From positions 160,688 to 224,687 of the forward strand of contig CAIKMJ010000022.1 in the NCBI GenBank assembly GCA_903828455.1: a DNA stretch of 64,000 nucleotides, given 5' to 3'. Each line of letters begins with the position of its first letter. Positions within the stretch are counted from its first letter, which is position 1. Below the pieces are notes generated by a model. The model had not been told where the DNA came from. It ran no database searches and saw only the letters and a program-made list of their open reading frames with translations. This DNA comes from an uncultured Acidobacteriia bacterium (GTDB taxonomy: Bacteria > Acidobacteriota > Terriglobia > Bryobacterales > Bryobacteraceae). The position numbers and the translations under genes are program-made. Positions 26,557 through 37,100 of this stretch are shown here, piece by piece.

Positions 26557-27984
26557 TTAAGTGGCCGGCTTCGGCTCGGGCGGCTTGTTATCGACCTTCA
26601 CCGTGGTGGCGTTCCGGATGGTGCGGATGGCCTGATAGGGCGCGGTGACGATCTGTTCGCCCTCATTCAGCCCGCCGGCGACTTCGATGTCCGTGACGCC
26701 GGTGATGCCGGTTTCGACCTTGCGGAAATCGACCTTGCTGTCCGCCGTGAGAATGAACACGCCGGTGATCTCTTCCTTTTCCGCTTTGAGGACAGCGGGA
26801 TCCGGAATCGCACTGCTGTCTACCTTTTTGTTCTTATCGATGGGCGCGAGATCGCCGCGCGTGCGCGTGGTCAGCGCCTGAATCGGAATCGTGAGTACAT
26901 TCTTCCGCGTGGCGGTGGTGATCTTTGCCGTGCAGGAGAGGCCGGGACGGAAGCTGTCCGGCGGGTTGTCGATAGCGATCACGACTTTGAAGTCCTTCGC
27001 CTCCTGGCTGGACGTGGTGCTGGTGGAAGCGGCGAGGCCGGAGGAACGCAGAATCGCCGTGTTGCCGATTTCAATCACGCGGCCGGTGAAGGTCTTGCCG
27101 GGGATGGCGTCGATGGTGATTTCAGCCGGCTGATCGAGCTGGATGTTGACGATGTCGGTCTCATCGACCTTCACTTCCGACGTCACCAGCGACATATCGG
27201 CGATCGTCATGATGGTGCTGGCGGCCGAGTTCTGCACGCCGGGCACCACGGTTTCGCCGAAGCGCACGGGCAGATAGGTCACGAGCCCATCGATCGGGGC
27301 GACGACGTTGTGTTTACGCAGAATATCGTTGACGCGCGTGAGCCCCGCCTGGGTCTGCGCAATGCGGCGCTGCGCGGAGGACTGCTGGGCGCGCAACTGG
27401 GCAAGCTGGGCGCGGGACTGAACCAGGCGGGCGTTGGCTTCGGCAACGGCTGCCTTCTGGCTTTCGTAGGCGCTCTTGCGCTGGTCGTAATCCTGGCGGG
27501 GGATCAGGCCCCCGTCGTAGAGCTTCTGGCCGCGTTCGAATTCCAGCTGGTAACGTTCGAGGTCGGCTTTGGTGCGGTCCAGCGTGGACTGGAGCGCGGT
27601 GATGTTTTCGTTGCCCGCGGCGTAGCCGGCTTCGCTGGCGGCGGCGTCGGCTTCGGCGGAACTGAGCGCGGCCTGCTGCGCCACCACGTCGGCGGCCGAC
27701 TGCGCTTCATCGATGCGGGCGAGCAACTGGCCCTTGCGGACGCGGTCGCCTTCCTTGACGAGGATGGCGGTCAACTGCCCCTGATACTCTGCGCCGATGT
27801 TGATGTAGTTGCGCGGTTTCACTTCGCCGGAAGCGCTGACGATGCTGGCCAGGTCCTGCCGCACTACCTTACCGGTCTGGACCGTGACGATGCCGCGCCG
27901 GCTGTAGCGAATTCCGCCCGCCACGCCGCCGGCAATGAGCAGCAGCAGTAGCACCGCGATCAGAATCTTCCACTTGGTTTTCAT
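26557..27984 (-). CDS. periplasmic adaptor of a tripartite efflux system (MacA/HlyD-like)
   Basis: Membrane fusion protein of 475 residues. A single N-terminal membrane segment ([19 protein letters not shown]) is followed by a barrel-sandwich domain ([30 protein letters not shown]), a long alpha-helical hairpin (about residues 90-215, Gln/Ala-rich coiled coil) and a beta-barrel with [21 protein letters not shown]. It pairs with the adjacent ATPase gene as a MacA-type adaptor. The C-terminal region is Pro/Lys-rich. No outer-membrane TolC gene is nearby. Confidence 0.92.
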   Translation of the reverse strand: MKTKWKILIAVLLLLLIAGGVAGGIRYSRRGIVTVQTGKVVRQDLASIVSASGEVKPRNYINIGAEYQGQLTAILVKEGDRVRKGQLLARIDEAQSAADVVAQQAALSSAEADAAASEAGYAAGNENITALQSTLDRTKADLERYQLEFERGQKLYDGGLIPRQDYDQRKSAYESQKAAVAEANARLVQSRAQLAQLRAQQSSAQRRIAQTQAGLTRVNDILRKHNVVAPIDGLVTYLPVRFGETVVPGVQNSAASTIMTIADMSLVTSEVKVDETDIVNIQLDQPAEITIDAIPGKTFTGRVIEIGNTAILRSSGLAASTSTTSSQEAKDFKVVIAIDNPPDSFRPGLSCTAKITTATRKNVLTIPIQALTTRTRGDLAPIDKNKKVDSSAIPDPAVLKAEKEEITGVFILTADSKVDFRKVETGITGVTDIEVAGGLNEGEQIVTAPYQAIRTIRNATTVKVDNKPPEPKPAT

Positions 27985-28007
27985 GATGGAGCGAGGTTCA
28001 GGACAGT

Positions 28008-28020
28008 AAGACGCAGTCCG
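28008..28020 (-). repeat. 13-bp motif upstream of macA-like gene, copy 1
   Basis: CGGACTGCGTCTT on the minus strand, 23 bases before the start of the macA-like adaptor gene. The same 13-mer occurs upstream of the TonB-dependent receptor (41970-41982), and both copies are followed by a GTCC a few bases on. Confidence 0.4.
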
Positions 28021-28113
28021 GTGCTGTTTTGTTCGCCCGGTAACTTCAAGAGTAGCAAATTCGGCGAAAAAGCGGCCTTTTTCCGGCCTTCCGGGGGCGG
28101 ATTGCCCGGCGAC

Positions 28114-28389
28114 TTACTTCCAGTTCACCTGGCGCGGGCTGGCGCCGCAGTGCAGGATGTTGGTCATGCCGCTGGTGAGGTCGGCGCAGGCGAGATCGCT
28201 GGCGACGCGCTCGGCCTGTTCCTTGCTCGCGGCGGCGCCGTCGCGGCACATGGTGCGCCCTTCAAACGTGACGCAGACCTGGCAGCGGTAGAGGCCGTTC
28301 CCCAGGGTGGAATAAGCCATGGCGGCGAGGAAGATCACGATGAACGCGACGCCTGCGATGACCGGCCACTTGGTTTTGGATTTCGCCAT
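28114..28389 (-). CDS. small single-pass membrane protein, unknown function
   Basis: A 91-residue protein with a short Lys-rich N-terminus, one membrane helix (about residues 9-27, WPVIAGVAFIVIFLAAMAY) and a C-terminal domain with five cysteines (CQVC, MCRDG, LACAD, LHCG). The cysteines suggest disulfides or a metal site on the periplasmic side. No named family was recognised. It is encoded 51 bases after accA, within a leftward block, and a 3 x 15-bp tandem repeat lies directly before its start. Confidence 0.7.
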   Translation of the reverse strand: MAKSKTKWPVIAGVAFIVIFLAAMAYSTLGNGLYRCQVCVTFEGRTMCRDGAAASKEQAERVASDLACADLTSGMTNILHCGASPRQVNWK

Positions 28390-28393
28390 GATT

Positions 28394-28438
28394 GTCGTCG
28401 CTGCGGGTGTCGTCGCTGCGGGTGTCGTCGCTTCGGTT
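28394..28438 (+). repeat. three tandem 15-bp repeats
   Basis: GTCGTCGCTGCGGGT occurs twice perfectly (28394-28408 and 28409-28423), then once with two changes (28424-28438). The array fills nearly the whole gap between the accA stop and the small membrane protein start, so a change in copy number would alter the 5' region of that gene. Confidence 0.85.
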
Positions 28439-28440
28439 GT

Positions 28441-29325
28441 TTAGGCTCCCTGGAAGAAGTTGCCCATTTTGCGGAACTTCTCGTAGCGCTTGCGGACGAT
28501 TTCTTCGGGACTGAGCGGCGTGAGTTCGGTCAGGGATTTGACGAGCTGCGTCTTCAGGAAAGCCGCCGCCGCGTCGTAGTCCTCATGCGCGCCGCCGGGC
28601 GGCTCGGGGATGACGCCATCCACCAGTCCGAGGCGGACCAGATCCTCGGCGGTGACCCGCAGCGCCGCGGCCGCATCTTCCGCGCGCGCCGAATCGCGCC
28701 AGATAATGGCGGCGCAGCTTTCCGGCGAAATCACGCTGTAGACGGCATTTTCCAGCATGTAAACGTGGTTGCCCACGCCGAGCCCCAGTGCGCCTCCGCT
28801 GCCGCCTTCTCCGATGCAAACCGACACGACGGGTACCGGCAGACGCGCCATTTCGCGAAGATTCCGGGCGATGGCTTCGGCCTGGCCGCGCTCTTCGGCG
28901 TCGAGGCCGGGGTATGCGCCGGGCGTATCCAGAAAAGTGATGATCGGGCGGCCGAACTTGGCGGCCATCTGCATGACGCGCAGGGCCTTACGGTAGCCCT
29001 CCGGCCGAGGCATGCCGAAATTGCGGTAGAGCTTCTGCTTGGTATCGCGGCCCTTCTGTTCGCCGATCAGAAGGACGTGCCGTCCGTCGAGGCGGCCGGT
29101 GCCGCAGACGATGGCGGGGTCGTCGCCAAAAAGGCGGTCGCCGTGGATTTCCTGGAAATCCGTGAGGATGCGCTGCACGTAGTCGAGCGTGTGCGGGCGC
29201 TTGGGGTGGCGGGCGTTCTGGACGCGCTGCCAGGGGGTCTTCTCCGCCGGCGTGGCGTCCGAGGCTGCGCCGCCATTCGGAACTTTTGCGTCAGGGGGCG
29301 CGGTGGCGCCTGCCTCTGGTTGCAT
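28441..29325 (-). CDS. accA: acetyl-CoA carboxylase carboxyltransferase, alpha subunit
   Basis: Carboxyltransferase alpha subunit of 294 residues, which transfers CO2 from biotin to acetyl-CoA for malonyl-CoA synthesis. Visible blocks are [56 protein letters not shown], and [32 protein letters not shown] with the oxyanion-hole glycines. It is shorter at the N-terminus than the E. coli protein because the first helical segment is replaced by a Pro/Ala-rich stretch. accD and accBC are not in the window. Confidence 0.96.
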   Translation of the reverse strand: MQPEAGATAPPDAKVPNGGAASDATPAEKTPWQRVQNARHPKRPHTLDYVQRILTDFQEIHGDRLFGDDPAIVCGTGRLDGRHVLLIGEQKGRDTKQKLYRNFGMPRPEGYRKALRVMQMAAKFGRPIITFLDTPGAYPGLDAEERGQAEAIARNLREMARLPVPVVSVCIGEGGSGGALGLGVGNHVYMLENAVYSVISPESCAAIIWRDSARAEDAAAALRVTAEDLVRLGLVDGVIPEPPGGAHEDYDAAAAFLKTQLVKSLTELTPLSPEEIVRKRYEKFRKMGNFFQGA

Positions 29326-29396
29326 CCTTAAAGGATACCAGGGGGGGAGAGATACCGAAGCGCCCCGGCGAACGGGCGTCGCTGCGCGGGCATCGC

Positions 29397-30431
29397 TCAG
29401 TTCCCGATGTAGCGCGAATAGATGCCGCGGGCCACGCCCACGTCCGTGGTGCCCTTGACGATGGCCCGGCCGTCGGGGAAGACGGTGATTTCGTGCGGGC
29501 CGTCCTCGAAGCGCAGGGCGAATTCGTTGGCGCGCACCGGGCCGAGACCGCGGAGCTGCGCCGCCAGCGCCGTAAGGTCAACGGGACGGCGGCGTTCGTG
29601 AATCTGCACCGCATTGCGGCCGCACAGGCTGACCGGGGCACGGCGGGCAGCGAGAAAGGCAAAGTCGCGCTGGCCGCAGCAGGGGCACTCCGGGTCGCGT
29701 GGCGGCATGGCGGTCTCCCGGACCGGGCCGTGCCAGAGATCTGCCGTGAAGATCTTCGGGCGCACGGCGCTCACGCGGCCGCTGAGAACCTTGATGGCTT
29801 CCATTGCCTGGATGGAGCCGATCACGCTGGTGACGGGCCCCAGCACGCCCGCCGTCTCGCAGGTGGGCTGCACGCCGGCCGGCGGCGAGGGATAAATGCA
29901 GCGGAAGCACGCCGTCACGCCGGGCAGAACGGGCATGGCGATGCCGTAGGAACCGACGGCGGCACCGTAGATCCACGGGATGGACTCGCGCACCGCGAAG
30001 TCGTTGATCAGAAAACGCGTTTCGAAATTGTCCGTGCCGTCGAGGATGACGTCCGCGCCGCCGAGGTGCTCGGCGACGCTCTCCGGATCGAGATCGGAAA
30101 CGCGCGCCTCGATCCGCACCCCGGAGTTGGCGTCGAGCAGATGGCGGCGGGCGGCTTCGGCCTTGGGCAGTCCCGCCCGGGCGTCCTCTTCCGTATAAAG
30201 GATCTGGCGCTGGAGGTTGCTTTCCTCCACATAATCGCGGTCAATGAGGCGCAGCGAGCCAACGCCGGCGCGTGCCAGCAGCGACGCCTGTACGGTGCCG
30301 AGCGCGCCGCAGCCGATCACAACGGCGGTGGAAGCGGCGAGGCGCTCCTGTCCTTCGGAGCCGAACGGCGCGAAACGGATCTGGCGGCTGAAGCGATCGT
30401 GTTGCAACGGCGGCGGGCTTTCTGGCGTCAT
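29397..30431 (-). CDS. moeB: ThiF/MoeB-family adenylyltransferase
   Basis: E1-like enzyme of about 344 residues that adenylates the C-terminal glycine of a sulfur carrier (MoaD or ThiS type). It has the ATP-binding GCGALGT motif, the RQIRFAPFG start, [13 protein letters not shown], the zinc pairs CFRC and CPCC, and [10 protein letters not shown] with the likely catalytic Cys. The C-terminal 70 residues are not a rhodanese but a small domain ending in [16 protein letters not shown] 30431 is preferred to the start 16 codons upstream. Assignment as MoeB rather than ThiF is uncertain because no partner gene is nearby. Divergent from the BamA-like gene. Confidence 0.82.
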   Translation of the reverse strand: MTPESPPPLQHDRFSRQIRFAPFGSEGQERLAASTAVVIGCGALGTVQASLLARAGVGSLRLIDRDYVEESNLQRQILYTEEDARAGLPKAEAARRHLLDANSGVRIEARVSDLDPESVAEHLGGADVILDGTDNFETRFLINDFAVRESIPWIYGAAVGSYGIAMPVLPGVTACFRCIYPSPPAGVQPTCETAGVLGPVTSVIGSIQAMEAIKVLSGRVSAVRPKIFTADLWHGPVRETAMPPRDPECPCCGQRDFAFLAARRAPVSLCGRNAVQIHERRRPVDLTALAAQLRGLGPVRANEFALRFEDGPHEITVFPDGRAIVKGTTDVGVARGIYSRYIGN

Positions 30432-30496
30432 GGTAGCAGAGCGAAGGGAGAGCTTCGATCCGCCCGGCGGTGCCTGCAACAGGGCGCTTGCGCTGA

Positions 30497-30502
30497 TACG
30501 AT
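30497..30502 (+). promoter_or_regulatory. -10 element of the BamA/TamA-like operon, predicted leaderless
   Basis: TACGAT followed by eight bases and then the GTG start. No Shine-Dalgarno is present between. It is in the 79-base gap between divergent genes. Confidence 0.45.
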
Positions 30503-30510
30503 GAAAAACG

Positions 30511-33500
30511 GTGCGGCACCGCTATGCGAAGAGCATCCTGGCCGTTTTCCTGCTTAGCGCCGGCGTCACTCCGCACGCCGGAGCCCAGAGCGACGTCCGC
30601 TCTGCCATTGCAGAGCTCGAAGGGCTGAAAATCGCCGGCATCGTCTTCGATCCCCCGCAGCAGCCGCTCGAAGCGCGGGACCTGCAGGAGCTTCTGCCCA
30701 TCCGCCGGGACGGTATCTATCGCGCCGCCGACGTCCGCACGGCCATCGAAAGAATGTTTGCCTCGGGGCGCTACAAAGACATTCAGGTGGACGCTTCGCC
30801 TTCGGCCGGCGGTGTGCTGGTGAAGTTCACCACGCAGAACAACTGGTTCATCGGCGGAGTGAATGTCGATACGGATGTCAGCGAGCCGCCGAGCGCCGGG
30901 CAGATGGTGGGCGCCACGCATCTGCAGCTTGGCGACCTCTTCGATCCCGCGCAAATGGCCGCGGCCATCGTTAATGTGAGAAAGCTTCTGGCGGACAATG
31001 GCTTCTTCGAGCCGAGTATCGAGCCGAAGTATTCCTATCGCGACAGCTCGCAGCAGGTGGACATCGTTCTGGCGGTTCAGGCCGGCAAGCGCGCGCACTA
31101 TGCGACGCCGCTCATCTCCGGTGCCGAGCCCGCCGGAGCGAAGCCCCCGGCCGCAGCTGCGCCGGACGCCAGGAAGACGATCGTCACCGCCGAAGAGCTG
31201 GTCAAGGCCACCTCCTGGCGGCGTTTTCTGCTGCCCGGCTATCGCGGTGTGACGCTGAGCCGCACGCGTGCCGGCATCGATAATATCCGGCTGCGTTACG
31301 AGAAAGCCAACCGCCTGCTCGCCACCGTCACGCTGGAAGGCATGGATCGCGACACGGTCCGCAACGTGGCCGTGCCGAAGATCTCGGTGGATCCCGGTCC
31401 CGAAGTTACCGTCACCGCAACCGGCGCGAAAGTCTCGCACAAGCAGTTGCGGCAGAACGTTCCTATTTACGAAGAGCACACCGTGGATGACGATCTGCTG
31501 GCGGAAGGCGCCGTCGATCTGCGTGCCTACTTCCAGGCTCAGGGCTATTTCGATGCCGAAGTGCATCTGGAGCGGCAGCAGGTGGAGGACGGCAAAGCGC
31601 AGATCACGTACGCGGTGAACCGGGGCGCGCGCCACCGCTTCGTGCATCTGGAAATTCAGGGCAACCGGTATTTCGAAGCGAAGACGATCCGCGAGCGAAT
31701 GTTCCTGATTCCCAAAACATTTGAATTTCCGCGCGGCCGTTACAGCGAGGCGTTCCGCAGGCGCGATGCGGCCACTATCCTGGATCTGTACCAGTCGAAT
31801 GGCTTCCGCGATGCAAAGGTCGAACTGCGCGTGATGGATCGATACGCGGGCAGGGAAGGCGACCTCGCGGTATTTGTCGAGATCGCGGAAGGCGCGCAGT
31901 ATCGCGTGTCGTCGCTCACTGTGAAGGGGCCCGCGAAACTGGACGTCAGCCGGCCGGTGCAGACACTGGCCTCGCAGAAGGGCCAGATATTCAGCGAATT
32001 CAACGTGGCCGGCGACCGCGAAACCATGATGCAGTATTACGGCGCGAACGGTTTTCCCGCCGCCGCCTTCGCGTGGAGTTCGAAGCCTGGCGCGCAGCCG
32101 AATACCGTGGATCTGGAATTCGTCATCGAAGAGGGTGCCCAGCAGTTCGTCCGTGAGGTGGTGACCAGCGGCCTGCGCACCACGCGGCAGCGTCTGGTCA
32201 ACCGGCAGCTCACGCTGAACCCGGGCTCGCCGCTCTCGCCCGCGGCCATGGCGGAAACGCAGCGCAAGCTGGACGACCTCGGCATCTTCGCGCAGGTCAA
32301 CATGGCAGTGCAGAATCCCGACGGCGTGGAGGATCGCAAGTTTGTGATCTACGACCTCGAAGAGGCCCGGCGCTACACCATCACGACCGGCCTCGGCGCG
32401 GAATTCGCGCGCATCGGCGGCGGCACCGCCATCAGCGATCTTTCCAATCCCGGTGGCGGGCCGGGCTTCAGCCCCCGCGTCTCCATGAACGTGACGCGTC
32501 TCAACTTCCTCGGGCTGGGCGAAACGCTCGGTCTGCAGGGGCGGCTTTCCACGCTGCAGAAACGGGCCGTCGGCACCTATTTCGTGCCGCGCATTTTCAA
32601 CTTCGTGGATTTCGACAGCACGTTCTCGCTGCTCTATGACGATACCCACGACGTCCGTACCTTCGAATCCAAACGCGAGGAAGCGGCGGCGCAGATGGCG
32701 CAGCACATGTCGAAGTCGCTCACGTTTTTCTACCGCTTCAATTACCGTCACGTGGGGGTTTCCAATCTGAAGATCGATCCGCTGTTGCTCCCGCGGCTGG
32801 CGCAGTCGGTGCGGGTCGGCAGCGCATCGTTCAATCTGGTGCAGGATCACCGCGACGATCCGCTCGATCCGCGCCGCGGCATCTACAACACGCTCGACAT
32901 GGCTCTTGCCACCAGCGCCTTCGGCTCGCAGACCAGCTTCGTCCGCATTCTGGGCCGCAATGCGACGTACTATAAGCTCGGCGAAAAATTCGTGTTCGCG
33001 CGGGAGACGCAGATGGGCATCCAGCCCGCCTTCAGCATCCCTTCAAATGCCGACCTCACCGATCCGATCCCGCTGCCTGAACGCTTTTATGGTGGTGGCG
33101 GAAGCACTGACCGCGCGTTTCCCGAAAATCAGGCAGGGCCGCGCGATCTGCTCACCGGCTTCCCGCTCGGCGGCTCGGCGATGTTCTTCAACAGCGCGGA
33201 GCTGCGCTTCCCGCTCTATGGCGCGAACGTGAACGGCGTGTTTTTCGAAGATGCGGGCAATATATTTTCCAGCATCGGCAAGATGAGCTTCCGGACCGTA
33301 CAGCACAGCCCTTCGGACTTCAGCTACATGGTGCACGCCGCCGGCTTCGGCATCCGTTACCGGACGCCGGTCGGACCAATCCGCGTCGATCTGGCCTACA
33401 GCATCAATCCGCCGCGCTTTTTCGGCTACCCGGGCAGCTACAACCAGCTGGTGCAGTGTTCGGTGAACGGCCCGTGCCAGGCCTCGCTGCAGCAGATCAG

Positions 33501-33540
33501 TCACTTTCAGTTCTTCTTTTCGATCGGGCAGGCATTCTGA
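30511..33540 (+). CDS. BamA/TamA-like outer membrane assembly protein (POTRA plus Omp85 barrel)
   Basis: Omp85-superfamily protein of 1009 residues. A signal peptide (RYAKSILAVFLLSAGVTPHAGAQ, ending about residue 26) is followed by POTRA-like repeats, for example the segments around GNRYFEAKTIRERM and SLTVKGPAKLDVSRPVQTL, and from about residue 620 a C-terminal beta barrel ending in FQFFFSIGQAF, with the Omp85 barrel motif GGGGSTDRAFPENQAGP. The start is GTG 30511. The partner genes are a SurA-like protein and TamB, which favours TamA over BamA, although the protein is longer than TamA. It folds or inserts outer membrane proteins. Confidence 0.87.
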   Translation: MRHRYAKSILAVFLLSAGVTPHAGAQSDVRSAIAELEGLKIAGIVFDPPQQPLEARDLQELLPIRRDGIYRAADVRTAIERMFASGRYKDIQVDASPSAGGVLVKFTTQNNWFIGGVNVDTDVSEPPSAGQMVGATHLQLGDLFDPAQMAAAIVNVRKLLADNGFFEPSIEPKYSYRDSSQQVDIVLAVQAGKRAHYATPLISGAEPAGAKPPAAAAPDARKTIVTAEELVKATSWRRFLLPGYRGVTLSRTRAGIDNIRLRYEKANRLLATVTLEGMDRDTVRNVAVPKISVDPGPEVTVTATGAKVSHKQLRQNVPIYEEHTVDDDLLAEGAVDLRAYFQAQGYFDAEVHLERQQVEDGKAQITYAVNRGARHRFVHLEIQGNRYFEAKTIRERMFLIPKTFEFPRGRYSEAFRRRDAATILDLYQSNGFRDAKVELRVMDRYAGREGDLAVFVEIAEGAQYRVSSLTVKGPAKLDVSRPVQTLASQKGQIFSEFNVAGDRETMMQYYGANGFPAAAFAWSSKPGAQPNTVDLEFVIEEGAQQFVREVVTSGLRTTRQRLVNRQLTLNPGSPLSPAAMAETQRKLDDLGIFAQVNMAVQNPDGVEDRKFVIYDLEEARRYTITTGLGAEFARIGGGTAISDLSNPGGGPGFSPRVSMNVTRLNFLGLGETLGLQGRLSTLQKRAVGTYFVPRIFNFVDFDSTFSLLYDDTHDVRTFESKREEAAAQMAQHMSKSLTFFYRFNYRHVGVSNLKIDPLLLPRLAQSVRVGSASFNLVQDHRDDPLDPRRGIYNTLDMALATSAFGSQTSFVRILGRNATYYKLGEKFVFARETQMGIQPAFSIPSNADLTDPIPLPERFYGGGGSTDRAFPENQAGPRDLLTGFPLGGSAMFFNSAELRFPLYGANVNGVFFEDAGNIFSSIGKMSFRTVQHSPSDFSYMVHAAGFGIRYRTPVGPIRVDLAYSINPPRFFGYPGSYNQLVQCSVNGPCQASLQQISHFQFFFSIGQAF

Positions 33541-34196
33541 TGCGGAAATTATTGCTTGCCCTGATGCTCGTCATGCCGATGGCCCGCGCGGTGCTAGTGG
33601 ATGGCGTGGCAATTTCGGTGGGCAACACCGTCATCACACGCAGCGAGATCGATCAGCGCATTCGCCTCACAGCGTTTCTGAACGGAGAAACGGCCGACAC
33701 CGGCGAGGTTTCGCGGCGCGAGGCGGCGCAGCGCCTCATTGAACAAAAGCTGATTGCACGCGAAATGGATCTGGGCCACTATCCGCGCCGCGGCAGCGAC
33801 GCCGCGCAAACGATGCTCGATGCGTGGGCGAAGGCGAATTATGGCGGCGATCCGGCGGCGCTGGCGGCCCGGGCCGCCGAGTACGGGCTCACTCCGGGCG
33901 AAATCGGCGCGGAACTGGTGTGGCAGTCCGAATTCCTCACTTTTCTGAATCTGCGCTTCCGGCCCGCCGTACAGGTGACCGACGAACAGATCCGCGCTTA
34001 CTTCATGGAAAAGTTCGCGGCGCGAATGCCGGCCGCACAACAGGAAGCCGCGCTGATCGAACTCCACCCGCAGATCGAAGAAGCGCTTACCGTGGAAGGT
34101 TCGGACCGCGAACTCGACGCCTGGCTCCGGGATCAGCGCCAGCGCACCCGCATCGACTACGTCGATAAATCTCTGCTGGAGCCGCCGGCGAAGTGA
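33540..34196 (+). CDS. SurA-like periplasmic chaperone lacking the PPIase domain
   Basis: A 218-residue exported protein. The signal peptide is MRKLLLALMLVMPMARA; it is followed by VDGVAISVGNTVITRSEIDQR and a helical SurA N-terminal domain (REAAQRLIEQKLIAREMDLGHYP). The rotamase (parvulin) domain of full SurA is absent; instead there is a short helical end (VEGSDRELDAWLRDQRQR). The ATG overlaps the stop of the BamA/TamA-like gene by one base, and the tamB start overlaps its own stop by four, so it is translationally coupled at both ends. It probably chaperones outer membrane substrates for its neighbours. Confidence 0.83.
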   Translation: MRKLLLALMLVMPMARAVLVDGVAISVGNTVITRSEIDQRIRLTAFLNGETADTGEVSRREAAQRLIEQKLIAREMDLGHYPRRGSDAAQTMLDAWAKANYGGDPAALAARAAEYGLTPGEIGAELVWQSEFLTFLNLRFRPAVQVTDEQIRAYFMEKFAARMPAAQQEAALIELHPQIEEALTVEGSDRELDAWLRDQRQRTRIDYVDKSLLEPPAK

Positions 34197-37100
34197 AGCG
34201 CTTCGCCAAAGTTGCGCTGTGGAGCAGCGGCGTCGCGCTCACCGCGTTGCTCATCGCCACGCTCGCCGGTCTCGCCATCGTCCGCACCGATTGGTTCCGC
34301 GACAAAGTCCGCGAGCGAATCGTGCGCGAAGCGGGGACCGCCACGGGCGGCCGCGTCGAAATTGGCGCGTTCCGCTTCGACTGGCGCACGCTCACAGCGC
34401 AGTTCGACAACCTCGTCATCCACGGACGCGAAGCGGCGGATCAGGCGCCGCTGCTCTCCATCGGCACGCTCTCCATCGGCCTCCGCATCGTTTCGCTGAT
34501 GGAGCGCCAGTTCGATGTCGCCACCGTGGAGGCCGCGCAGCCGCGGCTTCACGTGATCCTCGGCGCGGATGGGTCCACCAACATTCCCGAGCCGCGCCTT
34601 GCCCGCCGGAAGGGCGCGCCGGAGACCATCCTTGCGCTGAAGATCGGCCGTTTCGAACTGCGCAACGGCTCGCTCGTCGCCGAGTCGCCGGGCCTGAAGC
34701 GGGCGCACAGCGACTGGAACGCGCAGGGCGAGAACCTGGCTGCGACCGTGAACTATCGCGCTGCCGGGGCGGGCGAACCGGCGCCGCGTTATGAAGGCGA
34801 AGTCTCGCTGGCGCCGCTGCACCTTGCGCTCGACGGACTTTCGCCCTTCGATGCCACTGTCCACTTCAGCGCGGCGCTGGAGAAAGACACCGTGACCATC
34901 GCAAACGCGCTGGTCACGACGGGTGGTTCCGAAGCCCGGTTCAGCGAAGGCACGATCCGCAATTTCCAGGCTCCCGAGGTCACGGGGCGCTACCGCGTCC
35001 ACGTCTCGCTGCCCGACGCCGATCGCATTTTCAAACTCGTCAACTTCCGCCACGTTGGGACCATCGACCTCGCCGGGGAGGGCCGCTTCGCCTCGCCACG
35101 GGATTACGAAGCCACCGGCGCGCTGAACGGTATCGGCATCGATTACGGCCCGGTGAAGCACCTCGGCGTTTCCGGCCGCTTTCGCGCGCAGCCGGACGTT
35201 ATCGACCTGAGCGCTCTGCGGGGCAGCGCACTGGGCGGTCAGATCACGGCCACCGGTCAGATCCGCAAACTGACTTCCTTCCGGGTGAACGGCACGGTGG
35301 AACACTTCGATGCCAACGATCTCGCCGGACTCATCGGCCTTCATGTGTGGGCCGCCCAGCCCAAAGCACTGCCCTACGATGGACTGGTCAGCGGCGTCTT
35401 CGATGCCACCGGCCTCGTCAATGAGGAGCGCTTCCATCGCATCAATGCAACTGCCACGGTGAGCGTTGCGCCCGTGGCCGGCCAGCGTCCGGCGCAGGGA
35501 CAAATCGCGGCGCACTATGACAGCGACGCGAACCTGCTCGAACTCGGCAATTCGTGGATCGAACTGCCGGCCTCCCGGGTCGAGGTCAGTGGCGTCGGCG
35601 GCAAATCGCTCGCGGTCCGGCTTCGTTCACGCGATATCAGTGAACTCATGCCGGCGCTGGGAGACATCGCGCCGCCGTTTGCCCTGCGCAATGGCTCGCT
35701 AACCTTCGACGGCAAACTCGACGGCCCGCTGAATCATCCGCGCATCGCCGGCCACGCGGAGCTGACGAATGCCGTCGTCGATGGACAACGGCTGGAATCG
35801 CTGGCCGCCGATACGGAGCTCTCCGAGTCCGGCATCAAAGCCGGGACGCTCGCGCTCAACTGGGGGCCTGTCCGCGCCAGCGGTTCCGTCTCGCTGGGAC
35901 TTGCGGCGTGGAAGCCGGGCACCGATTCGGCGGTCGCCGCAAATTTGCAGGTGACGACGCCCGATCCGGCGGCGCTACTGGCCCTCGCCGGCGCAGCGGG
36001 CGTGCCGGTTTCCGGAGCGCTGAATACTTCCATCGTCCTGAGCGGCAGCCCCGGCGCGCCCGATCTCACCGCTCAGTTCACTTTCTCGAAAGGCCGGCTC
36101 GCCGGCGAAGCATTCGATACCGCCTCGGGCCGTCTCCACGTCACGCCGGCGCTGGCGGCCACGCTCGATGCGAACGTTGCGGCGGGCGCGCGGCGTCTGA
36201 AGATGGGCGCGCGGTTTGAACACACCGGCCCGTCGATGACGGATGGCCGTGTGAATTTCGATGTCTCCAGCAATGCGATTCCGCTGGCGCAGATTGCCGC
36301 CGTCCGCAGGTGGCAGCCCTCCATCGGCGGCGCCGCCGAGCTTCACGCCAGGGGCGCGCTGCTGGTGCGAGATGCCGCCGTCAGCCTCGCGGATCTCGAT
36401 GCCGATCTCGCCACCACGGGCCTGCTGGTGGCCTCGCGCAGTCTCGGCAATGCGCGGCTCACGGCGACGACGCACAACAACATCCTTTCGGCGAAGCTCG
36501 ACTCCACCACCGCGCAGACCGCCCTCCACGGGGAAGCCAGCATGTCTCTCGGCGGCCAGTTTCCATATGAAGGAACGCTCCGTTTTGCCATTCCCGACCT
36601 GAAGTCCATCGCCACCCTGCTCGCGCCGGACGCCGTGGGCGGCGCGGAATTCGAGGGCGCGGCGGAAGGCGAGTTCCGGCTCCGCGGCGCAGCGCGCGCC
36701 CCGGAACTGGCCACTGGCCAGGTCGAACTGAGCCGCATTGAAATTCGTCCCGGCACGCCTGTCGTCTCCCGCAATCCGAGTCTGGCCGCCATGGCGCTGC
36801 ACAACGACGGCCCGGTCACGCTCAGCATCCTGAAGTCCGGCGTTCGCGTCGACCGGGCGCGCTTCGCCGCTCCGCAAACCACCCTCGCCGTCACCGGAGC
36901 CATCGGCCTCGGCCCGCAGGCTCACATCGATCTCAATCTCCAGGGCAACATCAATATTGCGCTGGCGCAGACCTTCAGTCCGGACCTCACCGCGTCCGGC
37001 GAGTTCGTCGTCAACGCCGGCATGCACGGCACCTTCGCCCGGCCCGACTTTTCCGGCACCGCCGAAATCCGCAAGGCCGACTTCCATTACGCCGAATTTA

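Noticed and set aside
30241..32850. 869-codon minus-strand open frame
   Set aside because: Antisense to the BamA/TamA-like gene; a shadow frame.
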